A stretch of 45,828 bases of DNA from CAYVBE01 sp964448935. Its GTDB lineage: Bacteria > Planctomycetota > Brocadiia > SM23-32. Below the pieces are notes generated by a model. That model saw only the letters and a program-made list of their open reading frames with translations. It made no database searches and had not been told where the DNA came from. Each line of letters starts with the position of its first letter. Position 1 is the first letter of the stretch. Shown piece by piece: positions 1 through 7,259 of this stretch. Location of the stretch: assembly GCA_964448935.1 (NCBI GenBank), contig CAYVBE010000012.1, positions 1-45,828 on the forward strand, given 5' to 3'. The position numbers were made by a program, and so were the translations under genes.

Positions 1-164
1 TGCAGGGCATCGGTCGGAAGAAGGCGCGGCGCCTGATGGAGCACTTCGGCGGCCTCAACAAGGTCAGGCGGGCCAGTTTTGAGGAGCTCAAGGCCGTGCC
101 CGGCATATCCGACGCCCTGGCGCAGGCGGTTCGGGAGTACTTCCGGGAAGAGGAAGAGGGGTAG
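1..164 (+). CDS. uvrC: UvrC excinuclease subunit, C-terminal end (partial)
   Basis: The frame is open from base 3 to a TAG at 162-164, giving about 53 residues; the rest of the gene lies outside the window. The peptide holds a tandem helix-hairpin-helix pattern: LQGIGRKKARRLMEHFGG, then SFEELKAVPGIS and a helical LAQAVREYF ending in acidic residues. This is the usual C-terminal (HhH)2 DNA-binding end of UvrC, the subunit that makes the dual incisions in nucleotide excision repair. Other HhH proteins could share the motif, but the sequence directly before the stop fits UvrC best. It converges on mreD, with only 16 bp between the two stops and no obvious terminator. Confidence 0.75.
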   Translation, partial: QGIGRKKARRLMEHFGGLNKVRRASFEELKAVPGISDALAQAVREYFREEEEG

Positions 165-180
165 CCGGCAGGGGGGAACG

Positions 181-663
181 CTATTCTTCGCCGAGGACAC
201 CTATCTGGTTCAGGGCGGCGAACAGGAGGGGGCTCAGCGCGGCGGTGTAGAGGGCCTGGCCGGCGGCGCCCATCATGAGGCGCGAGAGGCTGCCGGATGC
301 GATGAGGGCCGTCCCGAGGGCGTAGACGGTGCCGACTGCCAGGTAGAACAGGAGCGCCAGCAGGGCGTCCGTGAGGGCTGATTTGCGCACCAGGTGCTCC
401 TCCACCACTGCCAGTGCGGCCGCGGCGGGCACCATCAGCAGGGCCGATGCCCCCGGCGCGCCGCCCGACCCCAGGTCCCTCAGGACCCCCAGCACCAGCG
501 CCGCCCAGAGCGCCCCCCGGAAGTCCGACTCCAGCGCCAGATACGCGGCGCAGAGCAGCAGCAGGTCCGGCCGCAGGAAGCGGTAGCTCAACCGGTGCGC
601 CACCGTGACCTGCAGCAGGAACAGCACGGCGATGCAGAGTGCCAGTCGGGTCTTTCGGATCAT
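181..663 (-). CDS. mreD: Rod shape-determining protein MreD
   Basis: This encodes 160 residues, nearly all hydrophobic, with about five membrane segments starting at LALCIAVLFLLQVTVAH. The pattern of early TM, an RPDLLLL motif, then a glycine-rich SGGAPGASALL loop is typical of MreD, the inner-membrane partner of MreC/MreB in the cell-wall elongation complex. The ATG at 663 (MIRKTRL) is chosen because an upstream in-frame extension to 927 is basic, low-complexity and runs through the dispersed repeat at 771-900. MreD normally follows mreB and mreC. Neither is next to it here: the neighbour downstream is convergent uvrC and the neighbour upstream is the end of an ABC export operon. No clear promoter was found. 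Confidence 0.82.
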   Translation of the reverse strand: MIRKTRLALCIAVLFLLQVTVAHRLSYRFLRPDLLLLCAAYLALESDFRGALWAALVLGVLRDLGSGGAPGASALLMVPAAAALAVVEEHLVRKSALTDALLALLFYLAVGTVYALGTALIASGSLSRLMMGAAGQALYTAALSPLLFAALNQIGVLGEE

Positions 664-770
664 CGGTTGTGCCGGTCCCGAGGAATTGGGAAGCACCGGC
701 ATTCTGACCGAAGCGGATGGCCGGGCGCAAGGGGACGGCGCGGGCGTGCGGTGACGGTGGGGCGGCACAG

Positions 771-900
771 CCCGTGATTGCGAGCGTCCCATCCCGTCAT
801 TGCGAGCGTCAGCGAAGCAATCTCGGCGTTTCCGTGCGTGGGCGGTTGGCTTCCGGGGGTGAACGACGAGATTGCCGCGTCGCTTCGCTCCTCGCAATGA
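771..900. repeat. Dispersed inverted-repeat element, copy 1
   Basis: This fills most of the gap between the exporter operon and mreD (664-923), which otherwise holds no gene. A left arm (CATTGCGAGCG...GCGAAGCAATCTC, 798-823) is matched in inverse orientation by GAGATTGCCGCG...CTCGCAATGA (869-900), and a short partial arm precedes it at 771-787. Related copies lie at 22621-22780 and 45620-45676. Translated on the minus strand it gives the CEERSDAAIS-type peptide that is often annotated as a spurious protein in many genomes. It is an intergenic repetitive element, not a gene. Confidence 0.8.
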
Positions 901-923
901 AGATTGGGAGCGGAGGGCACGCC

Positions 924-2198
924 TCACTCGTGGCGGAGGGCCTCTATCGGGTCCATGGTGGCGGCGCGGTAGGCGGGGTAGATGCCGAAGCCGAGGCCGA
1001 CTGCGGCGCTGATGCCGAAGGCCAGCAGCAGGGACCAGAGGGTGACGCTGGTCCTCATGCCGGCGAAGTGCTCCACCATGTAGGGTGCTATGACGCCCAG
1101 CAACATGCCGAGACCGCCGCCGAAGAGTGCCAGTAACACCGTCTCGGTGAGGAACTGGAACACGATGTGGCTGCGCTTGGCGCCCATGGCGCGGCGGATG
1201 CCGATCTCGCGCGTGCGTTCCATGACCGTGGCCAGGGTGATGTTCATGATGCCTATGCCGCCCACCAGCAGGCTGATGGCGGCGATGGAGCCCAGGACGA
1301 TGTTGAAGATGCGTTTGGTCTGCCGCGCCTGCACCAGCAGGTGCAGGGGCACCACCAGGCGGTAGTCCTCCTGCTCGTGGTTGATCTCCAGGATGTGCCG
1401 GATCACGCGCTCGACCGGCCGCACGTAGTTCAGGTCTTCGGCCTGGACGGTGAGGCGGTGGTATTCGACGCTCTCGGCGGAGAAGCTGCCGGTGGAGCGG
1501 TAGATGGTGTTCTTGCTGAACAGGCCCCGCATGGTGGTCAGCGGGATGTAGATGTCGCGCGCGGGGTCGCCCTCGAGCCGCGCTCCGGGCGATTCGCCGC
1601 GGGGCAGGGCAGAGACGACGCCGACCACGCGAAATCGCAGTTGCTCCTTGCGGATGACCGAGCCGATGGCGTCACCGAGCGGGAACAGGTCGCGGGCGGC
1701 GCCGGAGCCGAGCACGCAGACCTCGCTCTTCTGCGCCATGTCGAGGTCGGTCAGGAACCGTCCCTCGTAGAGAGAAACGTTCGCCACGTGGAACTGCTCC
1801 GGCGTCGTGCCGACCAGCGCCGTATCTATGCGCCGGCTTCCGTGCAAGATGCTTCCCCGGATGCGCCGCTCCGGGACCACGGTGTCCACCGCGGGGATCG
1901 TGGTGGAGATCATTCGGAAGTCCTTATCGGTGAGGCCGTATTCGATCAGGCGGCTTCGGCTCTGGGACGCCTCCTGACCCTCGGGCGGCTTAACGCTTTC
2001 GATGATGATGTTGTTGCTGCCCAGGCGGCGGATCTGCTCCTGGGCCTCTTCGCTGGCGCCCGTGCCGATGGCCAGCATGGCGATCACGGAGGAGACGCCC
2101 AGTGTGATGCCCAGCATGGTCAGCAGGCTGCGCAGGCCGTGGAGCCAGAGGCTCTTCAGGCCCATCTTCAGCACGCGTTTGAGTTGAAATCCTATCAC
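924..2198 (-). CDS. MacB/LolC-type ABC transporter permease (FtsX fold)
   Basis: This 424-residue protein has an N-terminal membrane helix (about 20-45, LLTMLGITLGVSSVIAMLAI), a large periplasmic MacB-PCD-like domain (about 50-290) and three C-terminal helices (about 300-415). The C-terminal part carries the FtsX-family sequence GGIGIMNITLATVMERTREI followed by IRRAMGAKR. It is the inner-membrane component of a tripartite mechanotransmission-type exporter. The start is a GTG overlapping the stop of the ATPase gene by 4 bp (GTGA), with an AGGAGAG ribosome site upstream, so translation is coupled. It is the last gene of the 924-9059 operon. The substrate (macrolide, lipid, peptide or other) cannot be read from the sequence. 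Confidence 0.92.
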   Translation of the reverse strand: MIGFQLKRVLKMGLKSLWLHGLRSLLTMLGITLGVSSVIAMLAIGTGASEEAQEQIRRLGSNNIIIESVKPPEGQEASQSRSRLIEYGLTDKDFRMISTTIPAVDTVVPERRIRGSILHGSRRIDTALVGTTPEQFHVANVSLYEGRFLTDLDMAQKSEVCVLGSGAARDLFPLGDAIGSVIRKEQLRFRVVGVVSALPRGESPGARLEGDPARDIYIPLTTMRGLFSKNTIYRSTGSFSAESVEYHRLTVQAEDLNYVRPVERVIRHILEINHEQEDYRLVVPLHLLVQARQTKRIFNIVLGSIAAISLLVGGIGIMNITLATVMERTREIGIRRAMGAKRSHIVFQFLTETVLLALFGGGLGMLLGVIAPYMVEHFAGMRTSVTLWSLLLAFGISAAVGLGFGIYPAYRAATMDPIEALRHE

Positions 2199-2935
2199 GT
2201 CAGGCTCTCCTGTGGTTCACCGTCGCTCAGGCGTCCGTCCACCAGGGTGTGGGTGCGGTGCATGGTGGCTGCCACTTTGGGGTCGTGCGTCACGCAGATC
2301 AGCGTTACGCCTTCGCGGTTCAGCTCGTGCAGCAGGTCCAGTATTTGCCCGCCGGTCCTGGTGTCCAGGTTGCCCGTCGGCTCATCGGCCAGCACAATGA
2401 GGGGCCGGTTGGCCAGGGCGCGTGCGACGCCCACCCGCTGGCGCTCCCCGCCGCTGAGTTCTGTGGGGTGGTGCGTCAGCCGGTGCTGCAGGCCCACACG
2501 CGTGGCCAGCTCCACGGCGCGGTCATAGCTTTCCCGCTCGCTGACGCCCTTGTAGTAGAGCGGAATCTCGATGTTCTCCACAACGTTGAGCTGCGGTATC
2601 AGGTTGTAGGACTGGAAGATGAACCCGATCCGGCTGGCCCTGATCTCGCTGAGTTCGTCATCGGTAAGGCGCGAGACATCGTCGTTGCCCAGGATGTACT
2701 GGCCCTCACTCGGCCGGTCCAGACAGCCCAGCAGGTTCAGCAGGGTGGACTTGCCGGAGCCGGACGGCCCCATGATGGCCACCATGTCCCGGCTCCTGAG
2801 GGTGAAGTTGACGTCCTGCAGCGCGTGCAGGTTTGTGTGGCCCATCTGGTAGGTTTTCCACACGTGCCGGAACTGCGCGATGGGCTCACCCTCAGGGCGA
2901 CGGGCCTCGTAAACGTTATCCTGTGCTTCAGTCAT
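2195..2935 (-). CDS. ABC transporter ATP-binding protein, MacB/LolD family
   Basis: This 246-residue nucleotide-binding domain is the motor of the MacB-type exporter, supplied as a separate chain rather than fused to the permease as in E. coli MacB. Visible motifs are Walker A GPSGSGKST (about 56-64), the LSGGERQRVGVARAL signature (about 160-174), Walker B LIVLADEPTGNLD and the H-loop CVTHD. The GNLD after Walker B is typical of the LolD/MacB/FtsE subgroup. The ATG is preceded by GGGGAGGGACA. It overlaps the adaptor gene upstream by 8 bp and the permease gene downstream by 4 bp, so the three subunits are probably made in balance. Confidence 0.95.
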   Translation of the reverse strand: MTEAQDNVYEARRPEGEPIAQFRHVWKTYQMGHTNLHALQDVNFTLRSRDMVAIMGPSGSGKSTLLNLLGCLDRPSEGQYILGNDDVSRLTDDELSEIRASRIGFIFQSYNLIPQLNVVENIEIPLYYKGVSERESYDRAVELATRVGLQHRLTHHPTELSGGERQRVGVARALANRPLIVLADEPTGNLDTRTGGQILDLLHELNREGVTLICVTHDPKVAATMHRTHTLVDGRLSDGEPQESLT

Positions 2936-5006
2936 TGTCCCTCCCCGAGTCGGGTCCGGGGCGGTCGCCGGCTCCGGGGCCGCCCCTGCTTCGGAATTGC
3001 TGCATCAGCATGTTTCGCTGCTCCTCGGGGAGGTTCCGGATGAACTCGCGGCGTTCTTCGCGGGACATGCCTTCCATCTTCTGGCGCAGTTGGCTGAGGT
3101 CGGAGGAGTCTTCCGAGCCTTCCTGCTGTTGCTCGTCTTCTGCGGGCTGCCCCTGCGCGTCCGCTGCTTCCGGTCGTCCCACGGTCACCTGCTCCCGCCA
3201 CTCCGCCGGAGGCGCCAGGTAGACCATCTCTCCCTGCCGCAGGCCGCTTTTTATCTCCGCGAAATTCTCGGTAAACTGGCCCACCTCGATCTGCCTGATC
3301 TGGGGACCGTCCATACCGCGGACCCAGCAGACGCGCCGGCCTTCGATGGAGGCAACCGCCGGGAGCGGGATGTAGAGCACATCCTTTAGTTCAGCCACGA
3401 TGATTTCCACGGTGGCCGACATGCCAATGGTGACTCCTTCCGGGGTTTCGTTCAGACCGACGTCCGTTTCATACACCATGACATCCGGATTCAGCCAGCG
3501 GTGCTCGGAGCTGGCCATGGGGCTGATCTTCGTGACCTGGCCCGGCACCACGGTGTCCGGGAGCGCCTCCATCGTGATGCGGGCGGGCTGGCCGGGTTTG
3601 ACCCTGGCGATGTCTGTTTCGTGGACGTTGACCCGCGCGGCCAGGGTGGAGAGGTTTGGCACGGTCAGGATAGTCTCGTTCTGCCGGACGCTGGTCCCTT
3701 CCTGGATGGGATTGTCGCGGTAACGCCGGGGGTCACTGGTAGAGGCATAGACGACCACCCCCGGCCGGGTTGCCACGATGGTGGATTTCTCGATCATGGT
3801 GTCCAGCTTTTCGAGGACTTCTTTCTCGCGGTTATAGGTGGCTTCCTTTGCGGCCAGGTTGGCCCTGGCCTGGGCTTCCTCGCTGCGTGCCTTGGCCTTC
3901 ACCCTTTCCAGCTCTGCGCGGGCCTCTCGCAGGTCGCTGAATCGCTGCTCTGCCTCTTTCTGCAGGGAATAGCGTATGAACAGGCGCAGCTCCTCGACCG
4001 CTGCGTCCCGCTGGACCCTTTTGCGCCGGGCGGCCAGCTCATCGGCTTTCAACTGGTCCTCACTGACGTAGTCGTTCGCCTCGAGCTTGATGGTCCAGTT
4101 GAGGGTGTTCTGGGCCCGGGTGAGTTCCTGGCTGGCGAGCTGGGCCTGCGCGGTCAGGTCGCGCAGTGTCTGGCGCGCCACTCCTCCCATCGGCACGTCG
4201 GGCGGCCGCACGTTCGAGTCATACGCATCGCCAAGCAACTCCTCCAGGTCGTCGCTTACCCCGGATGTCTCAGCCTCTATGCCTTCTTCCGCCATGGGGG
4301 CCGCGGACGCGGGTGCGGCTTCTTGCGCGCTCTTTGCCAGCGCGGGGTCTTCAAGGGCCTCCCGCACGACATACCATGCAGCGGGCCGTAGAGTCGTAAA
4401 GTCAAACGTCTCCTGCTCGCGGACTTCGGCGGCCAGCTCCGCTCCCAGGTAGCGTTCCAGTTCCATCCCGGCGAATTTCAGGTTCAGTTCCGCCGCGTTG
4501 ATGTTGCTCTTGTTCTGGTTGACCTGGATCGCGTAGTTCTCCTGGGCCTGGGTGTAGGATGCTTCGGCGTTGGCCACGCTGATTTCCTGCCTGGTTTTCT
4601 GGTCCTTCAGTTCTGAGGCATCCAGGCGCACCAAGACCTTTTCGTTCTGCACGTCCTCCTGCGTGATGGTTGTTCCCTCGGGTACCAGTTCGAGAATCTG
4701 GTTGTTTCCTTCCACCTCGCTCTCGATTTCCAGGGATTCCATAGCACGCAGCGTGCCGCCCTGGGTGACGCTGACGGTCAAATCACCGCGCCGGACGGGT
4801 GCCGTGGCCAGGCCGTCGTAATCCGCGCTCTTGGAACCGGTGGCCGCCAGCAGCAGTCCCGCCCCCCCCAGTGCGACGAGGATAATGATTACGGTTAGCG
4901 TGCGGGCCGATATGAGACCGCCGGAGCTCCCGTCGCCGTCCTCTATCCGCGGGTCCACGTTGCCCCCGCGGTCCGGTGTTGTCTGCGCCTGCTCATTTGT
5001 ACTCAT
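2928..5006 (-). CDS. MacA-like periplasmic adaptor (HlyD/RND-type membrane fusion protein)
   Basis: At 692 residues it is far longer than E. coli MacA (about 370). A cytoplasmic, acidic N-terminus precedes one membrane anchor (about 37-55, TLTVIIILVALGGAGLLLAA). The barrel/lipoyl half follows (about 65-130), then a long alpha-helical hairpin (about 130-190 and 280-400) and the closing lipoyl and beta-barrel parts (about 405-605, including VVATRPGVVVY-like and PGQPARITMEALPD stretches). Two oddities are visible: an acidic Ala/Glu-rich insertion (about 200-275) inside the hairpin, and a hydrophilic tail (611-692) rich in Gln, Glu and Arg with SREERREFIRNLPEEQRNML. It should bridge the permease and the TolC-like lipoprotein. 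The gene overlaps the outer-membrane factor gene by 14 bp. Confidence 0.9.
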   Translation of the reverse strand: MSTNEQAQTTPDRGGNVDPRIEDGDGSSGGLISARTLTVIIILVALGGAGLLLAATGSKSADYDGLATAPVRRGDLTVSVTQGGTLRAMESLEIESEVEGNNQILELVPEGTTITQEDVQNEKVLVRLDASELKDQKTRQEISVANAEASYTQAQENYAIQVNQNKSNINAAELNLKFAGMELERYLGAELAAEVREQETFDFTTLRPAAWYVVREALEDPALAKSAQEAAPASAAPMAEEGIEAETSGVSDDLEELLGDAYDSNVRPPDVPMGGVARQTLRDLTAQAQLASQELTRAQNTLNWTIKLEANDYVSEDQLKADELAARRKRVQRDAAVEELRLFIRYSLQKEAEQRFSDLREARAELERVKAKARSEEAQARANLAAKEATYNREKEVLEKLDTMIEKSTIVATRPGVVVYASTSDPRRYRDNPIQEGTSVRQNETILTVPNLSTLAARVNVHETDIARVKPGQPARITMEALPDTVVPGQVTKISPMASSEHRWLNPDVMVYETDVGLNETPEGVTIGMSATVEIIVAELKDVLYIPLPAVASIEGRRVCWVRGMDGPQIRQIEVGQFTENFAEIKSGLRQGEMVYLAPPAEWREQVTVGRPEAADAQGQPAEDEQQQEGSEDSSDLSQLRQKMEGMSREERREFIRNLPEEQRNMLMQQFRSRGGPGAGDRPGPDSGRDND

Positions 5007-6657
5007 CGAAACTCTCCTTCAGTTGTCCTGTCCTGCTTACCTGCAGTATGCCCATGTCCCGCGCCAGCGCCAGCCGGGCTACGCGGAACTCCACCAGGGC
5101 GGTGGCCAGGGCGTTCTGCGCGCTCACCAGCGCCTCGCGGGCGTCCAGCATGTCGCGTGTCTCCGCCCGGCCCGCCTCCAGCAGCATGGACGTGCTGTCC
5201 ACGCGCCTTTCGGCCAGGGCCACGCTCTCTTTCTGAATCTGATAGCTGTTCCGGGCCCGGTTGTACTGCCGCCAGGCGTCGCGCACGCCGAGGACGACCT
5301 GATCGCGGGTCTCGCAGAAGTTGCGTTCGCGCTGCTGCAGGTCAATCAGCCTGCGCCGGTACTGGTTGCGTTCGGACCTGCGGTCCAGCGGCAGGTCCAG
5401 CTCCAGCCCCACGCCGATGTCGGTGCGGTTGCCATCGAAGTCTATCGGATGCGTCCCGCCGTCCGTGTCCGTGGTCAGGCCGGCGCTCAGGTCCAGCCCG
5501 GGCAGCAGGTCGTTGCGCGCCACGCGCACCTTGCGTTCGGCATCGTCGCGCCGGTCCTGCGCGGTGGCCAGGTCCAGCCGGTGCTCCAGTGCCAGGCTTA
5601 CCGCGCCGTCCACGGCCGGCCAGGGCAGTTCGACACTGCCCGCCGCCCCCAGCCGGTCCAGCTCGGCGGGGTCCAGCTCCACCCGCGTGTCAGTGGGCAG
5701 GCCGAGGGTTATTTTGAACCGGTCCAGGCGCGACTGATACCGCTGCTGAGCGTTTTCCACCTGGTCCTCGGCGCGCAGCACCTGCTGCCGGGTCTGGTCC
5801 ACCTGGAACTCCGGCAGTTGCCCCGCTTCGCCCAAAGCTTCGGCCCGGTCGCGGGCGAAGACCAGGTTCTCGTAGTTCAGCCGTTCGTTCTCCAGCACCT
5901 GCCTCTCGCGCAGCACGCCGTAGTAGTCCGACAGCACCCCTACGAAGAACTGCCGCCGGAACCGGACGAATTCCCGCATCGCGTAGATGACGTCCCGCTC
6001 GGCCTGCACCAGGGGCTCGGTTACGGCGATGCCCGCGCCGCGCAGCAGCGGCTGGGTGAGGGTGAGATCGAGGATCGAGTTGGCCGCCTCCCGCGGATCG
6101 TGGGTCAGGAACCTGCTCAGAGTCGTGAGCAGGTCCACGGATAGGCGGGCGCCGGTGGCGAACAGGCGCGTGTAGCCGATGCCGGTGTTCAGTCCCACCT
6201 CCTCGTCGTCGCCCATGTCCGTGTTGTCGTAGGTGGCCTCGGCGGTGGCTGCGGGCTGGAAGGCGAATCGGTAGCGCTCCAGCGTGAGGGCCAGGGCGCT
6301 CAGGAACAGGTTCTCCTTCTGGGTCTGGTAATCCCGGCTGTGTCGCGCGGCGATCTCCAGCGCATTTTCCAGGGACAGCACAACCGCGCGCTCTTCCTGG
6401 CCGGGTTCGGGCGTCTCGGCGGTCATCTCCACCGTGGGGCAGGCCTCCAGCGGGTCCTCCCGGGTCTGCTCGATGCTGAACTCCTCCAGCATGTCCGGCA
6501 CCGCGGGCGTTTTCTGGTTGATGATGGAGTGCACTTCGCGGTCGGCGGACTGGCGGTAGCTCTGCGGGGAGCAGCCCGTCAGCAGGGCCATGCAGAGGAG
6601 CGCGATCAGGGCCGTTGCGCACGTCCGTCCGATGTTGGTGGTGGCGGGGTCATGCAT
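4993..6657 (-). CDS. TolC/OprM-like outer-membrane efflux lipoprotein
   Basis: This 554-residue protein has a signal sequence ending in the lipobox LLTGC, so it is probably a lipidated outer-membrane factor of the OprM kind. Two related long helical repeats characteristic of TolC-family proteins are visible. One begins with LSLENALEIAARHSRDYQTQ and contains FLSALALTLERYRF. The second contains VSLALEHRLDLATAQDRRDDAERKVRVARNDLLPGLDLSAG-like sequence and ends with heptad-rich helices. The ATG at 6657 (MHDPAT) is preferred over an upstream in-frame start at 6690 that lies inside the TetR gene; it overlaps the TetR stop by 8 bp. It provides the exit duct for the MacA/MacB-like complex encoded just downstream. 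Confidence 0.9.
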   Translation of the reverse strand: MHDPATTNIGRTCATALIALLCMALLTGCSPQSYRQSADREVHSIINQKTPAVPDMLEEFSIEQTREDPLEACPTVEMTAETPEPGQEERAVVLSLENALEIAARHSRDYQTQKENLFLSALALTLERYRFAFQPAATAEATYDNTDMGDDEEVGLNTGIGYTRLFATGARLSVDLLTTLSRFLTHDPREAANSILDLTLTQPLLRGAGIAVTEPLVQAERDVIYAMREFVRFRRQFFVGVLSDYYGVLRERQVLENERLNYENLVFARDRAEALGEAGQLPEFQVDQTRQQVLRAEDQVENAQQRYQSRLDRFKITLGLPTDTRVELDPAELDRLGAAGSVELPWPAVDGAVSLALEHRLDLATAQDRRDDAERKVRVARNDLLPGLDLSAGLTTDTDGGTHPIDFDGNRTDIGVGLELDLPLDRRSERNQYRRRLIDLQQRERNFCETRDQVVLGVRDAWRQYNRARNSYQIQKESVALAERRVDSTSMLLEAGRAETRDMLDAREALVSAQNALATALVEFRVARLALARDMGILQVSRTGQLKESFDEYK

Positions 6658-7231
6658 CGTCGGTGGCGATTCCTTTCTCGAACAGGTCAACGATGGCCGA
6701 GGGCCAGTCCTTGCCGCCGGGCATCTCGTCGCGGTGTCGAGCAGCGACGCGCATCATGCCCTTCAGCATACGAGCTGCCGCCCGCGGGGGGAAATCGGCC
6801 CGGTAGACGCCGGCCTCGATTCCTTTCCGGATGAACTCGGCCAGCACATCCACCAGGGCATTGGTCTTGCCGCGCCATTGTTTCCACAGTTTCCGTTTGC
6901 GGGAGGAGCCGCGAAGCTCCTCGCTGTGCATCAGCCGGAACAGGGCGCGGCGCTTGACGAAGAAGTCGGTGATGCAGTGGACGACGTGGCGCAGGCCGCT
7001 GCGGGGGTCCTCGTCGGCCCGCGCGACCTCCCGTGCCGACTCGACCAGCTCGTCGAGGCCGGACAGGATGACCTGGTAATAGAGGTCCTCCTTGTCCTCG
7101 AAGTAGCGATATATGGTCCCCTTGCCCACGTGGGCGGTGTCGCAAATATCGTCCAGGGTGACCTCGTGATACCTGCCGGCGGCAAACAGGTCCTCGGCGG
7201 CCTTCAGTATCTTGGGTCGTTTGTCGGACAT
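6650..7231 (-). CDS. TetR family transcriptional repressor
   Basis: This protein has 193 residues. The N-terminal helix-turn-helix is clear: ILKAAEDLFAAGRYHEVTLD, then ICDTAHVGKGTIYRYFEDKEDLY (about residues 8-52). A divergent helical ligand-binding half follows. It is the second gene of the 924-9059 operon, 28 bp behind the ABC exporter and overlapping the outer-membrane factor gene. The operon promoter carries an 18-bp palindrome of TetR-operator type at 9079-9096, so autorepression of the whole operon with release by an exporter substrate is the simplest model. The ligand is unknown. The ATG has GGAGACAG upstream. Confidence 0.93.
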   Translation of the reverse strand: MSDKRPKILKAAEDLFAAGRYHEVTLDDICDTAHVGKGTIYRYFEDKEDLYYQVILSGLDELVESAREVARADEDPRSGLRHVVHCITDFFVKRRALFRLMHSEELRGSSRKRKLWKQWRGKTNALVDVLAEFIRKGIEAGVYRADFPPRAAARMLKGMMRVAARHRDEMPGGKDWPSAIVDLFEKGIATDDA

Positions 7232-7259
7232 TATCTGTCTCCCTCCACTGTTGCGATGG

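Noticed and set aside
664..923. Short proteins predicted in the repeat region (CEERSDAAIS type)
   Set aside because: They are translations of the dispersed inverted repeat, not genes.
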